NCBI RefSeq assembly: GCF_018143015.1
Contig: NC_054755.1
Coordinates: 12,936,124-13,000,123, forward strand
Direction of reading: 5' to 3'
Source of the DNA: Lytechinus variegatus
Lineage: Eukaryota; Echinodermata; Echinoidea; Temnopleuroida; Toxopneustidae
DNA: 64,000 bases
The notes under the pieces are model-generated. The model did no database searches. It saw nothing but the letters and a program-made list of their open reading frames with translations, and was not told the DNA's origin. Below, piece after piece: positions 1 to 13,800 of this stretch. The first letter of the stretch is position 1. Every line of letters starts with the position of its first letter. The position numbers were made by a program, and so were the translations under genes.

Positions 1-154
1 CCACTTGTGAACTCCAATTATTAAGAAGTCGCTGTTGTTCCCATGAATTGTCTACCTCGTCATGACCAAATGTGTGTGATTTATTGTGTTTTTATTATTT
101 AAGCTGAAATTTCCTCGGTTTATTATTTGTATGATAGCTGTACGGTTGGTTCCA

Positions 155-340
155 TGACATTTACTCTGGCGACAATTGCTCGGCTGTGGATTCCACACAC
201 TAATGGAATAACCAACTTCAACCAGGATTTAACACTATACCCTATACTAAACCTAACATAACACCCTATTGCAACCCTAACTCTATATCTTAGACGAAAT
301 AAAGCCTGGAGCTATTGTCGCCGGAGCAAATGTCGTGTCA
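155..340. mobile_element. MITE with ~25-bp terminal inverted repeats
   Basis: Starts TGACATTTACTCTGGCGACA and ends, reversed, TGACACGACATTTGCTCCGG; the core ACATTT-CTC-GGCGACAAT-GCTC is shared in inverted order. No coding capacity. A second member is at 8332-8513. Confidence 0.65.
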
Positions 341-1348
341 CCATAAGCTCAGCTCACTGTTGCCAAGTCACTCCCTTCTTTACGACTGAAATAAAAATGG
401 TAGAATCAGGTTTATCTATCAAATGATAGTCCAAACAAGGAGGAAGGAAGATATGGATTATCTCAGTATTTTCTGTCTCCATATTTACTCTTCTATGTAT
501 ATTCACTAGATTTGTGAATGTTTTATAAATGTTTTTAGATTTGTTTTTTTAAATATCTGAAATTTGGAAGCAAAGTCTATTTATCTAAGTATCTTTGTGT
601 GGGATTTAGGCATATAAAATATGTACTGTGTTATGAGTTTTGTTATTCCAATCATCATTCACAAAGTGGGTTGTCTGCACCATTTTGGTAGCTAGGGCAA
701 AGTTGCAATCTATGCACTTCATAATACACATGCCCTCAACGTTCATTATCATGAGAGGCTTATATGGGTCGACCACTTTATTCCTAATAAATAAAACTAT
801 AAAAGTAAATCGAATTTGCAAAACAACTTACTTTGTTTGTGGTTGTAATTTTTGTGGAATATTTGAATGGATTTCAGATGAAATTGCACAGAAAGATGAG
901 AGATCATGTGGGTAATGCAGGCAAGGGAAGAGACAGAAAGAGAGAGAGAGAGGAGGGGAGAGAGGGATTTGGAGAGACAGTATATCGTCAACATCATCAT
1001 TACCATTATCATCACCATCACCATCATCATCGTTATCATCATTTCTCGAATAGACTGCACAAGTCAACCATCCATTAGTAATCGCCTAACTCAAAGCATG
1101 TCAGACCAGAATATGCAAAACATGTGTTTATAAAAATATTTTTTACATCAAATTTCGCCCAAGTGAAACAGATTTCTGTGTCTAGGGCAAAGTCGCATCT
1201 ACTTCCTTGCCGATGAAGCACATGTTTTTTCATACCTCCTCATGACAAAGTGTCCCCTCCACTTTTACTTCTTTCTTTGACATAGTTAGTTGTTCCCTTG
1301 AGATGTAACTCGCTAACATTGACTTACTAAGTTTGTCCCTTGACTTAT
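341..1348. other. No gene seen
   Basis: AT-rich sequence with only the GA/ATC microsatellites at 915-1042. Confidence 0.6.
915..1042. repeat. GA-rich and (ATC)n microsatellites
   Basis: (GA)n-rich tract at about 920-975, then CAT/ATC repeats at 987-1042. The small His/Met-rich frames here are artefacts of the repeat. Confidence 0.85.
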
Positions 1349-1513
1349 GCAAGGAATTAATCCTGCTGGGTACCCATTCACCTCACCTGGGTCGAGTGCA
1401 GCATAGTGTGGATAAATTTCTTGCTGAAGTAAAACACTCCATGGTTATGATTCGAACCCACGACCCTCTGTTTGAAAGGCAAGAGTCAGAACCACTAGAC
1501 CACAATGCGCCCG
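1349..1513 (-). mobile_element. tRNA-derived SINE, lacking its tail
   Basis: Minus strand begins with GCGCATTGTGGTCTAGTGG (A box TGGTCTAGTGG) and has GGGTTCGAATC (B box), then the SINE body up to the GGATTAATTCC segment. The 3' tail is missing. Confidence 0.78.
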
Positions 1514-2523
1514 CGATATGCCTATGCCTATTCTATAAAGTCAAATTTCACAAAAGTCTTGAACTATATCTGTGATTGTGCAAGATTTGACTTTCCAATT
1601 CTACATCAACACAAAGACAAAGTCACTAACAATGAAAAGACAGAGATTACCTAATCACATTAGTTACATATTTTAATTACATTTGAATGTAGATACTATC
1701 AACAGAAATACAAGACATAATTTACATCTACATGAAAAACAAATGAAAAGACCATCTATTTTAAACCAATTCAGAAGATAATAAGCATAGTACAAAATGA
1801 AGTCAGTTATAATGTATTTCAGTATGATAGTGTCATAGGGTCATAGTAAAGCATTTTTTAGAATGGATGAACGAAATAATTATAAAGAAGTAAATGACTG
1901 TATTGGGGGTTTATAGAGAAAAGGGTAGTCCAATGATTTGAAACTAATAATATTTGATGATTAATTCCCCCATTTCTATCTTAAAATTTGATTTAAGTAC
2001 AATGTCACTAAAAATACTACACCACATGTATATCACTGTTAATTAATCAGCATTTTTTTTTTTTTATTTCAGCCATTATAAATAGCAAATGGCACTTTCT
2101 TGAATAGTGATGGGAATTAAATGTACAAAATTATCTCATTGAATTTGTTACAACTTGCAATACATATTGTGGATGATTAAATTTCTTATGAGTATAATAC
2201 TATATGCTTTGTAGATCAAGTTAATTTTCTTGTTTAATCATAGAATAAAGGTCGTTTTATAAAAGGATAACTAGAACCAAACTGCATGTCTTCATACATG
2301 TGTATATGTTGCTCATATATTCATAATCAAGACCAAATTATATAAAAAAAAAACAGACTAAATACAGGTAAATAGCCCTTTATCACTGTTTGATCTACAA
2401 TAGAAAACTCAAGAGTAGTTTTTGCAAAATGTTGATTAAAATACATAATACATAGCGAACTTGAATTTACTTCTAAAATGTTTGCATATCCTGTTAATAA
2501 TTGTTTATCTGCTTATCTTTTAT

Positions 2524-2598
2524 GTATTGTAATGCGCAGTTGAGTATATCCAAATAGAAATTGCGCAATATAAATTTACAATTATTATTGTTATCATA
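2524..2598 (+). mobile_element. L2-like 3' tail fragment
   Basis: Reads GTAATGCGCAGTTGAG and TTGCGCAATATAAATTTACA followed by ATTATTATTG. This is the typical 3' end of L2/CR1-like LINEs or SINEs that borrow it. No coding part remains. Confidence 0.5.
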
Positions 2599-4750
2599 AA
2601 ATAACTATATGACTTCACAAAATTCTAACTTTAGAAGTGCGATTGATTAGAAATTCCGAGACCTGGCAAAATATGCATTTTCTTTTAAGCCCCACAAAAG
2701 ATTATCACACATGTTAAAATGTCATTTTTAGAGCCAGAAAAAGACATTAGGACAATAGAAAAATATCTATGAATATATAACCTATCAAATTTTGGTTTCA
2801 CCATTTCCTGAAACAAAAGTAAATTTGAATCTCAAAAAGCAAGGTAGAAGTGAAAGAAATAACGAAAAAGGGAAAGGAGAAGTCTTCAAAAAAGCATATA
2901 ACATGAAAAAGATTTAGTACTGTATAAAAAAAGAAGCAAATAAAAACAAGATAATCTAAGTACATTATTAGAAAGCTTGGTCAAAACAAAGATGGCCGTC
3001 ATCATATTTTTATACATCACTGTCACAACAGGTTGACCATTCAATAATGCAAGTTAACCAAGGCCAATATATTATATCTACAAGGAGCGAGTAATTTATT
3101 ATTTTACAAATGTACATGAGTTTTTGGCGCAGGAGAATCTCAGAGTAAAAACAAACTGAAGGCTGAGAAATAGGAAATGAATGAATACAACAAAATTGAA
3201 TATAATCAATAAAAGTAGAGTGATACACACATGTTTCTAAAGGGAGGCAAATAAGGGGAAAATATAGCCGATTACTAAAAGCTTTGCTTTTAAGTGATAC
3301 CTCAACATATATGATTAACCCAAAATTAGGAAATAAATTATTCAAATCTCAGAAGCATTACAAGTGTATATTATCCCTTTAAAATGATTTCATTTTACCA
3401 CTATCAATCTTGTTTTGACAAACTTCCATTACACTATAGGCATGGTGAATCGAATGAGCTAAATATTAAGTGGATCAGTAAGCAGAAAATATCTTAGAGA
3501 AATCATCTTCAGATAGAAAGATGAGATTTTTTTTTTTTATAAATAATGAATGAACTAATCACTTATTAAAGATGCAATATTTTTACAAGGCATAAATCAT
3601 AAACAAAACCCTTTTTTTGCCAGAGCCCAACTAAAACAATAACATTTCAAGTTGTGACTCTTTAATCTGACAAGATGCGTAATAAATAGTTTCCTTGTGA
3701 ATGAATACAATATCTTTTAACACTTCACTTAGCTACTAATATCAGCTCATTTCATGTAGATAAAATGCCACCCTAGCCGTTATATTTCCATATATTTTCA
3801 AAGCAATGCCACTTTTCAAAAGGGCACAATTTTAATATATCTTTTTACAGTACAAATGGTAAAAATAAAAAAGGGTTTCCAAAATATCCGCGGCCAGTAG
3901 GGGGTAAGCCGATTGAGGCTGATCAAATAACTCAATCCTAGTACCGGTGACACAGAAATTCAACCAATCTTAAATCAATTTCATATTGCCTCCGATGAAG
4001 ATTCTGCTAGGATCGAAAGCTTAGGCTCCTTTTGACTCTCTAATCTTAAATAACTTTCTCTTTCGCAAGGGACTCACAATCGATAGGAATCGTAAGATTA
4101 ATTGCAACATTAATGTTTTCATGATACAGAAGAATCATGAGGACTTGAGTTGAATTTTTTTTTAAATTCAGTTACAATGAATTCAAGTAAATAGTTGCCC
4201 TGAAAGTGCGTTTTGAATTACAAGTAATAGCCGATTTCGTGGATAGGTAAGTAATATATATTTCTAACTCGTCAAGAGAATGAAAAAAAGCAGTGGCAGA
4301 CATGAAGCTGTTTCTCATTAGAATTCAAAGAGCAAAATAAATAAATAAAGCAGGAATGCAGTCTTCACACATAGGTGTGCTGTGTAACCAATAAGAATTG
4401 AGCATTTCTGTTTGCCCAAATAGAATTAACAAATCGCTGCGATTGAACGCAGAGCCACGGATGAAGGAAGTGATCAATCACAGGTAAGAAAAAAAAGCAG
4501 CGAATACTACATGTCATCTTATTTCAGGAACACTATGAATCGCAAAGTTACATACGGCTGGAACATGTTCTTTGGTGCTCAGTCAGTTACGTAGGCATGG
4601 TAGAGATTTATCATTCTAACACAAAGTGTCACCAGTCGCGCATAAAATCATTTTGCAATGTACAAACAGCCCTATGAGATAGGGGACTTGATTCAATCAC
4701 CAGTTTCTGCTTAAAACTGAACAAGTGCTCTAATGTTAAGAAGGGCCATT

Positions 4751-4756
4751 TTTATT
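4751..4756 (-). terminator. Candidate poly(A) signal of ECT2
   Basis: TTTATT on the plus strand reads AATAAA on the minus strand. It is the first canonical signal met below the ECT2 stop codon, giving a 3' UTR of about 720 nt. AATAAA is common in DNA this AT-rich, so the site is only a candidate. Confidence 0.35.
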
Positions 4757-5469
4757 TAATTTTCTCTTGTTTCTTAAAATGGGTTAGATGAGCCAGGAAA
4801 TACCAATATTGTGTAATTCATACGGAGATGGTATATTGTATTCAGTGTCTCTATCTCCAGATGATATAATCTGTAGAGTTAAAATGGACTAGCCCATACT
4901 GAATACAGATAAAGTACACGACAACTATCCACCATAAATCAAACAATTTGAATGTATGTTACTTAATATTGAATACGCACCTATTATAAGAAATTATTTT
5001 GCTTTATACAATGCAGATGAATGAGTTTACTTATCTTTTACCTGAATATTACACTTTAAAAATAGGAATATTGTTCCTATCACACATGTATAAAAACTCC
5101 ACATTTTTCAAAAAACCACTATTGATTTTTACTGAAAGGGGCACGTTATCGTAATGTCATATCTTGTGGACTTGTGATATTTACATTGATCATCCAATCT
5201 TCCTCCGGAATCATGTGACACAAACCATGTTACTGCAAGGCTTCCAACAACCAATCAGAAGTCACGAATCTGCATTCATTCTAATGGATTTCAAATAGAT
5301 TGCCTGGTATGTGGTACATGTATAAAGTTGGTCTTCGATTGATATGACGAGGTTCGCTCATCTGGATGTCGTTTTGATGACTTCAAAACTTTTACTAGTT
5401 GATGGTCCCATAGAAAGGTTTCCATGTAAGTGATGAGGCTGGTTACTTTAGATGTTGAATTTGACAAGT

Positions 5470-8400
5470 TCACATATTTTTACTGGCTGACGGTCCCATA
5501 GTAAGACTCTTCTGTAAGTGGCGCGGGGTGAGCGGTGTTCTCCTTGCCAGAGGTGAAAGTGCCTATAAAAATAAACAAGAGAGATTTAAGCATAATAAAT
5601 AGCCACAATTAATTAAAGTAAAGCCTTTGTGTTAGCAATTGATCATGTCACCAAAATATCATACCAAACAGAAAAATAGGATTGTCTGTGAAAATGAGAG
5701 GGGTGATCAAATTTTGCTCAGTTTTGTTTGTCTGTTTTTGTTACAACATCAGATTTTTTCTTTGAATTTAATACATTCATTACAAAAAATTCAATTATAT
5801 TATTTTAGAGAAACAATTATAAATCATTTTATAGTAAATATATATTATAAATCAATTTGTAAAAAAAAGCAATCAAGTTAAAACTTTTATAACGAATGAA
5901 CGAGTTGACTTTGCAGACCAGTCTCGTAATGCATGCAGACAGCGAATGTCTTAAACATTATTCACCTTGAGTGTCATAGTACCCGCTAACCTTGCACCCA
6001 TCTTGCTAAACTGCTGAGGGCTGACGCCTTCCCCGTTGACCATCGGGCTGAAGTTGGATGATACACTGTTGACCGCTCTCTGGATTGACCGTCGGGGTGT
6101 CCGGTTGAAAGAGAATGTCCTCGACACTTTCTTGGTGGCTCTCTTTGCAGCTCTATATAAAATAAAAAATGGAATACATGTTTACAGGACACGTGACATT
6201 CAGAGGTATCAGCCGTAGCACGCTTGAGGAAGAGTAAGCAGTGCAATAGATCACAAACTAAATGAACGTGGCCTGCGCCTACACAATAACTGCTCTTCTT
6301 TTATCTAACTTAACAATTCAAATCTTTACAGTAGGGCAATTCCATAAAATATGTTCGCCCGACACCCTCTATGTGGGACCTTCATGAAATTTTCCATCTC
6401 TAATTTCTTGTTCTTTTGACAGTCTGTAATGCTCTCAAAGGACCATTACTTGGTCAGTTTATGAAGTGAAGTAAGACTTGAGAAAAATGGGGGTCGGTCA
6501 TACAAAAAGGCTGATCATTTTATGGAATTCCCCAGGATGAAGAAGAAAAGTACTTTTTTGGGATAAGCAAATTTTCTAATTTGTAGTTCTCAAAGGCCAA
6601 TTTAAAGTTTACACTATTCACAGAGAACCTTCCCTGGTGACTTATTGTTGATTTTGGGGTGGCGGGACACATTTGTAATATATACATAGCTCTCCTTACC
6701 TAACAGCTTTGTTCTTCCTGCTGACATCAAAGTCACTCTTGGAAAGCTCAAGGTCCTCGGGAGAAATCTTGCACAGAAAATTCTCCTGTGAAAACTGAAA
6801 ATACAAATCATGAAAGGAATTGCATAGGCCTTCTTTGTTACTGGAAAAGGCAACTAATAGAGGAGCTGAGAAATTAGTCGATCTACTAGTAGAACAAGTC
6901 GGCTTGTGCATGATGGTGTAAAGGCCATCACATACCTTATGACTGGACCACGATCCACTTTCGGAACAAATTATGTTTTCCGAAAATGTGAATGAAAATA
7001 ATTTTTTATTTGAGGTTTAAATTAACTGAAATACTAATTTTTGATGATTGCATGCCTTAGAGGTCAAGTGCACCTCAGAAAAATGTTGATTTGAATCAAA
7101 AGAGAAAAATCAGACAAGCACAATGCTGAAGATTTCATCAAAATCGGATGTAAAATAAGAAAGTTATGACATTTCAAAGTTTCGCTTATTTTTAACAAAA
7201 TAGTTATATGAACGAGCCAGTTACATCCAAATGAGAGAGTTGATGATGTCACTCACTCACTATTTATTTTGTTTTTAATTGTTTGAATTATACAATATTT
7301 CAATTTTTACGAATTTGATGATTAGGACCTCCTTGCCTGAAGCACAAAATGTTAAAATAATGGAATTCCACGTGTTCAGGGAGGAATGAAACTTCATTTC
7401 ACATGACAATGACGAAAAAATCAAAATATTTCATATTTCAAACAATAAAAAACAAAAGAAATAGTGAGTGAATGACATCATCGACTCTCTCATTTGGATG
7501 TAGCTGGCTCGTTCATATAAATGTTTTTGTGAAATGAAGCGAAATTTTGAAATGTCATAACTTTCTTATTTTACATCCGATTTTGATGAAATTTTCAGTG
7601 TTATGCTTGTTGAATTTTTCTCTTTTTATCCAAATCAAGTTTTTGTTGGGGTGGACTTGTCCTTTAATTTTGGAGTATAGGCCAAATTAGTTTCAATTCG
7701 TAGCTAATTGTATGATTGCTACGACATCATTATGACTAGATATTGAATTCGCTTTCATTCTAATAAGGATGATAGCAGTCTCACATTTGAACATACATGT
7801 GGATATTCGTACGATGATTTAGAACATTACACAGCAAGATCTTCCATGTTTCAATAGTAGCATCAAATTATACTAAGTTTTATTCCAAAATCAGGTTGCA
7901 GAGCAATCGTAAGGTGTGCGGTGGCCTTTAGACCATCTGCCAGTAGACCAAGTGGATGTAAACCTCCCAAACATGTAAACCTCCCAAAAGTCAATATATG
8001 TATAATTAAGTACTTACAGCATCTGTTTTACAAGTTGTGTTGGCCATATGCTGGCATAAGATCTTCAGCCATTCCATCTTACAGCTCTCATCCCCAGACA
8101 CTGCAAACATGTAGAGACGGTCTGTCCTCTCTAGGACATCCACCATGGGCGGCTTACACAGCAAGGCAAAGGCATTATGGCATTCTAGAAATAAGAAAAA
8201 TAAACGTGAATGCCAGTTGTGGTGACGATTTCAGTTCGAAGAAAATCAAATGAAATGACCACCAAAATGTGTCTATATCAGTAAATACAAAATATGCACC
8301 AAATTACTCTGGTAGAATTTGTGTATATATATAAAATTGCTCCGCTATAATCTCCACCTGCAAATAAAATGTCTTAACTTCAACCCAGGATTTAACAATA

Positions 8401-9701
8401 GACCATCACCCTAACTCTAAACTTAACATAAAGCCCTATTGCAACTCTTACCCTACATCTTGGACAAAATAAAGCCCAGTGCAACTGTCGCAGGAGCAAA
8501 TGTTGTGTCACTTTTTTTCTAAACAATGATTATGATACACTGTCCCACATGTGCTTATCTGTGTAGGTGATCTTAATTGTGATAGATTTTCAGCTTAGAT
8601 TACATTATTTCACTTCTATGATATATTGACAATTAATTTTGGTTTTAAAGACTGTCTCACTAATAGGCTATGTGTGCTTCAAGTTTTGAGTATTTCCCCC
8701 TCCCACCAATCTTTTAGACGTAATTCCTTACCGTCCGTTTCATTGATGTCGAGAACTCTCCTAATATAAGACAGATTGAGAAGCTCTATGTGTTTGAAGG
8801 TCTTCTGAGATGTTTTTGTGTTGCCGTGCTTTACTCGCTTCTTACAGATCTGAAAATATTAAAAGTGGTAAATGAGAGATCAGTCAGTAAAAATTCTGGT
8901 CTGGATCTAATAATGATAATATTTCGTGTTGATAATGCTTATCACATAAAAAACAACATCACTAAAGTGCTTTATAGATATATTACTACTTCAGTTTCAT
9001 ATAAAGATATTACTTCTCTTCGAACTAATATCGACTGCAGAATACCATTGATAATATTGGTACTCCAGTGCTTTTCACTAAGCCTGCTATCAGCAAATTG
9101 GAACCCACTCCAAAGGGAAGCCGACAGTGCCATTTTCGGTGCAAATGAATAGAAATATACACAAAAAAATGCATTGTCCCCCAGATTTCCTTAATTTTTC
9201 AGTAAAAAGTATTATTAAATTAATTTGTAGATGATTGTGTTCCTTGCCTCTGTTGAGACATTAGAATCGCACAGATATGAGTATAAAGCACAAACTGTGC
9301 AGACAAGGGGCATCTAACTATACAAACTTTAAGTGAAAGCCGGGAATAGTGTGGCTTGCGGATTCCATTACTCGGAACAGATATCTCGGGAGCATTTCAT
9401 GAAAAAAAAACGGTCAGTGATTTTCACTGACCTTTATTATAAGCTACTGAAATGCTAGAATCTGATTGGCCGAGAGCAACTCTCAGTAGAACTCACCTCT
9501 AGTGTGTCGGAGAAGAGAAACATGGTGATACAGATGCCCTTCTCGCCGAACGAGTCTCCTTTCCCGATCTCGGATACGTCGATCTTCGTGATGAAATGGC
9601 GGTGGGCTGAAAGCAGGTGAGCTGGGACGCCCTCTATCTCGTTCATGATGTCAAACATTTGGGTGTGGCCCTCTGTTTTCCGCTTGTCTTCGTTAATTTG
9701 T
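5470..9701 (-). CDS. ECT2: ECT2 C-terminal exons 14-19: end of DH, PH domain and basic tail
   Basis: Exon 14 (QINEDKRKTEGHTQ) ends the DH domain and enters the PH domain, which runs through exon 16 (FALLCKPPM, MEWLKILCQHMANTTCKTDA), about residues 640-762. Exons 17-18 hold the conserved basic segment KRATKKVSRTFSFNRTPRR. In human ECT2 the basic tail helps membrane binding. The last exon reads ALSPLARRTPLTPRHLQKSL and ends GPSASKNM-stop, with further Thr-Pro sites. The exon 18 donor is the weak point: I chose 5966 (AAG|GTGAAT) over 5990 (AG|GTTAGC) because the site is better and the phase joins cleanly. Confidence 0.8.
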
Positions 9702-10780
9702 CTAGAGGAAAAATGCATTTTATTTCTTAAATAAGTCAAGTCTGCTTTGCAATCAGTAAATTATCTTTACGTAAAACATTACAGGGGCCGCGGAATGGTT
9801 TTAAAAGGGGGGGGGGTGGCTGACCATTCAAAAAATCACAACTGATGGTCATTTTTATCTTTTTGTACAAGGTTTTAGAAAAAAAAATGTGGGGGGCCTT
9901 CAGCCCCCATCCTCGTTTCCGCAGCCCCTGCATAAGGTGTCAAATCGGAAAGTGCAAAGGAGCTCAATTTAAATTTGTTTCTGACAGAAAAATATGGCTT
10001 GTAATTTTGACATAAGTCATCGAGTGCAACTTCGAAAACCAAAAGCAACTTGATTTTCAACTAATAAGATGTACATATTTCCTAATTTCATTTGATTTCC
10101 CTTTTGATTTGCCTTCGAATTCTGTTCTTTCTGCCATGGGGTACCATGTTTGATGCTATTTGGATATAATCAGGAGGCGTAATGAAGCATAAGATTTTCC
10201 TATTTATTTAGGCTCCACATCATTTATATTCTGTTTTTCATGTCAAATTTCAAATCATCTTGAAATGTTTTTTTTTTAATAGTATATCTCTTATGACCAT
10301 GTTGTTGATGTATAAGACAGGGACAAAATAAATTAAAAAAAAAAAAAGAAAAAGTTCCTATCTTTTCAAGATTTTCAAGAGCAGAATTACATGAATGACT
10401 GTACACCTACTTTCATCAAATCCCTTGCCCAACCAGACATTCCCTGACCCTTGCAATCCCACAGATGACTTACTCTGTGACCTTTTTGAGTGCCTCAAGT
10501 CCATCTTTGAGGTGTCTGTAGTCTGGATGCGAGTCGGTTGTTCTCTTTGACAGATCAGACAAGAGGAGGATCATACTGGGTAACCTCTGGACTGGACGGA
10601 TTAGGAGTTCTGTCAGGGACTGCCGACCACACTCCGGTTTACTCTGACAAATCTGGTCAAAACAACAGAAAAAGGAAGACTCTGATCAGATTTGGAGATT
10701 GCTTGTAACACTGCAGTTATCACTTTAATTATTTCATGCCTTTTTAGTATGTGGTTAGCTTATACATAAATCACCATAAC

Positions 10781-10830
<50 letters not shown>

Positions 10831-13800
10831 CCGTCATCATCATCACCACCACTACCACCCACATTATCATCATCATCACTACCATCACCACCACCACCAT
10901 CACCAACATTATCGTCATCATCATCTTCATCACATTATCATCATCATCTTCATTGTTTTCATCGTCATCATCGACACCACCAGCATTCTAGCCTACCTTG
11001 AGGAATGCATGAAACCTTGGCTTCTGTTTATCACACTGCACCACCGTCTGCTTGGCTATCTCAAAGAAGTTCACAAAGGGTGGGTATGCCTTACCCATAT
11101 CAGTGGACTGTAGGATTAAAAAATAATTGATGTCTTAATTCCATGATAAATTAGAATTTAATACCCCTTCAAAAAAAACAAAAAAAAAAACAAGGGCATT
11201 TATACAATCAATTTTCACATTCATACCACTGCAATACCATATTTTTTTTTCTTGAATATAAATATATATTTCCTTTGAGACCCCTGTAATATTGAAAATC
11301 TATGACATCAAAGTGCATGAAATTGTAAACTAATCCATGCCAGCTATTACCATATACATATCCCTTGTCTTACGATTGTTGCATTGAGAGTGTACTGAAG
11401 CAGAAAAAGAACAGTTTTAGCCAGATCCTCGAGCGATGTATATTTGTATACAAGCTACAAAACAAAACTTGCACTGCGCCCTTATAGGCAGCTTAACGAC
11501 ACTTGTATCTAAAATCTTCAAGCATCTTTTCCGCATGGTTTCACTGCGGTTTCCTAAAGCTTTAAATGCTATGAAGGAAGTGACAAGAAAAGAGGCTGAA
11601 TGGGATTCCTGCTCAATGAAGCGACTGAGGGCGGCTCAGACATCTGCTAAGGTGTCTTCAAACACTCACATGTCTCAGGAATATTTGACCGATGCTCTTG
11701 TCCTCCGAGTAGTCGTCTATGAGAGCCTGGATGTCGTTCTTGAGCCTGCAATGAACGGCATAGATGTCTGGAATACGATTGAAGATGGTCTTGATCTCCT
11801 CCTGGGCCAGGATGGGGCCACCGGTCTGCTCCGTCTCCAACGGTTCTTTGAACACCTGAAGTGCAAGAGTTCCAAGAAGATTACCTTCATAGCATGAAAT
11901 ACACAGGTCTACACACATCTAGCAAATTTTTTTTCAACAGAAATTGAAAGAATGAGAAAATTCCATCAACCAAAAGTTAAGTCATGAACAGGGGACCTAG
12001 TAGTGATCTGATTCACAATGGCTTCTTACGTGGCTCTTAGGGTAGTCTGAACCTCAGCATAGCAGGTATTCAAAATGGAATTATCTTTTGATAGAATGAG
12101 AGGTCTTATATTCTGTTTTGGTAATACGTACTAACAAGTTTTCATTGCATATTCAATTATCACTAAGTTTAACATCACAACAAAGTGATACCTTGTCCCA
12201 AGTAATTTGTTAATGTTTACAAACAAAACTGAGCAACGTTTAAGGTAGACCAGAAGAAAAAAAATATCTCGAAAAATTTATAGAGACACTTTTATGGTTT
12301 CCAAATTTGAACTGCTTGATTTTCACGATCCATTGTAAATTGTAGTAAATGCAATCAATCGTAAAGAAATGTTCCATGATGATTGCTAAGCTTTGTGCTA
12401 CAGGCCCCAGATCTAGACATTGTGATATCAGGAAACCTGAAGAAGCATCTAGTACTCACAGTGATGATGGTATCTAAGATCTTCACATAGTTGATCTCAG
12501 TCTGTAGCAACTCCATGGCTGTCATGTGTCGTTTTGATAGGGGCTGCGCTGGGACGGCTGGCTTCTTGGGGGTTTCCGTCTCCATAGGGGTACATGGTTC
12601 AGCTACAAAACAAGAAATGGAAATGAGCAATATCAGAAACCAATCATATTCATTCGGAAAATAAAATTCAAACAAAGAATACATAACGATTTAGAGACCA
12701 AAGACTTAATAAAACAAAATAGAGCTTAACCACAGGAATGCAAGGGGCAGATATAGTTAACTTTGGCAATAAGCCTTCTACCACACTTCCAGTGGCTGTA
12801 AACAACTAAGAATGATACATTTCAAAATATATTTGAATTAAAAAATAAAAAATAAATCACCTGTAGTATCAATACAACTCTACCCAATATAATAATGATA
12901 GAAAAATTATTACAAACTAGGCACATTTCGGCACTTATGCTTGAAACATGGTTTGAAAGCTTCTTAAACCTCAATACAGTACTGTTATCATACCTGCAAG
13001 AGCTGCTGAGCTGTTAGGTGTCTGACTGTAATCAAGGATGGACGAGGCCGAGATGGACATACAGCTGGCGCCCTCGTTGAAGCTGGATCGTCTCTTCTGG
13101 GCAGGCATGGTGGGAGTTTCCATGTGGTCGGTGTCGCAGCTGAGAGCGGCGATACTGTCCTTGAGACGACGTTTGCGGGTGGACTTGGGTCCAGTGAACA
13201 TCATGGTGGGCGTGCCATGAAGAGAGGCAGGGGTGGATTGCTGTGGGAGAAAAATAATGTCCAGTCAATAGTTTACAATAATACACAGGATCGAGGACAT
13301 TAGCAAGAAATATACGTACAAGGTATCATGTGAACAGTTCAAACCCGCCATGGGCATTTTGGACTGTTTCAAAGGTAACAAGTTTAGGTAAACATTCTAA
13401 TGCCAGAGCAAAATGTGTGTATTATATATTTTATAAGATGGTGATGCAGGCCTGCCAACATTTCAGCGGTACAAATTTTTCTGCTCCATGTGAGGTGTGT
13501 CTCCCTCACCTTCTTTTTATTTAAACATTGAGAAATTAGAAGAGTTTTTGAAAAAATATATTACTCTTACACCCATTATACCGCAACACACAAATACATG
13601 CACTTATTTATTTTTTATCATAAATAAATGGAACATGTGGAATGCCTCTGGCCGTGTCACCTGCATCACGCGGTTCAATATAGCAGCAGTGCTGACTTTC
13701 AATACTACTCTAACTCGCACAAGATGTTCAGTGATACATGGTTACTCTTATGTCCACTTTTTATGAACTAGACCAATAAACTTACAGAGATATGATGGTT

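Larger units (their letters stand above)
1514..5469. other. AT-rich stretch 3' of ECT2
   Basis: Apart from the L2-like tail at 2524-2598 and the part nearest ECT2 that should be its 3' UTR (down to about 4740), I see no gene or clear repeat here. The small frames show no family resemblance. Confidence 0.6.

Noticed and set aside
1333-1575. 80-residue frame with HSPHLGRVQHSVDKF
   Set aside because: Same peptide-like pattern recurs in other SINE copies (15878, 17178); it is SINE sequence.
10751-11113. 120-residue poly-His frame
   Set aside because: ATC repeat read through into the antisense of ECT2 exon 12.
11436-11897. 153-residue plus-strand frame
   Set aside because: Antisense of ECT2 exon 11; the minus-strand frame has the DH domain motifs.
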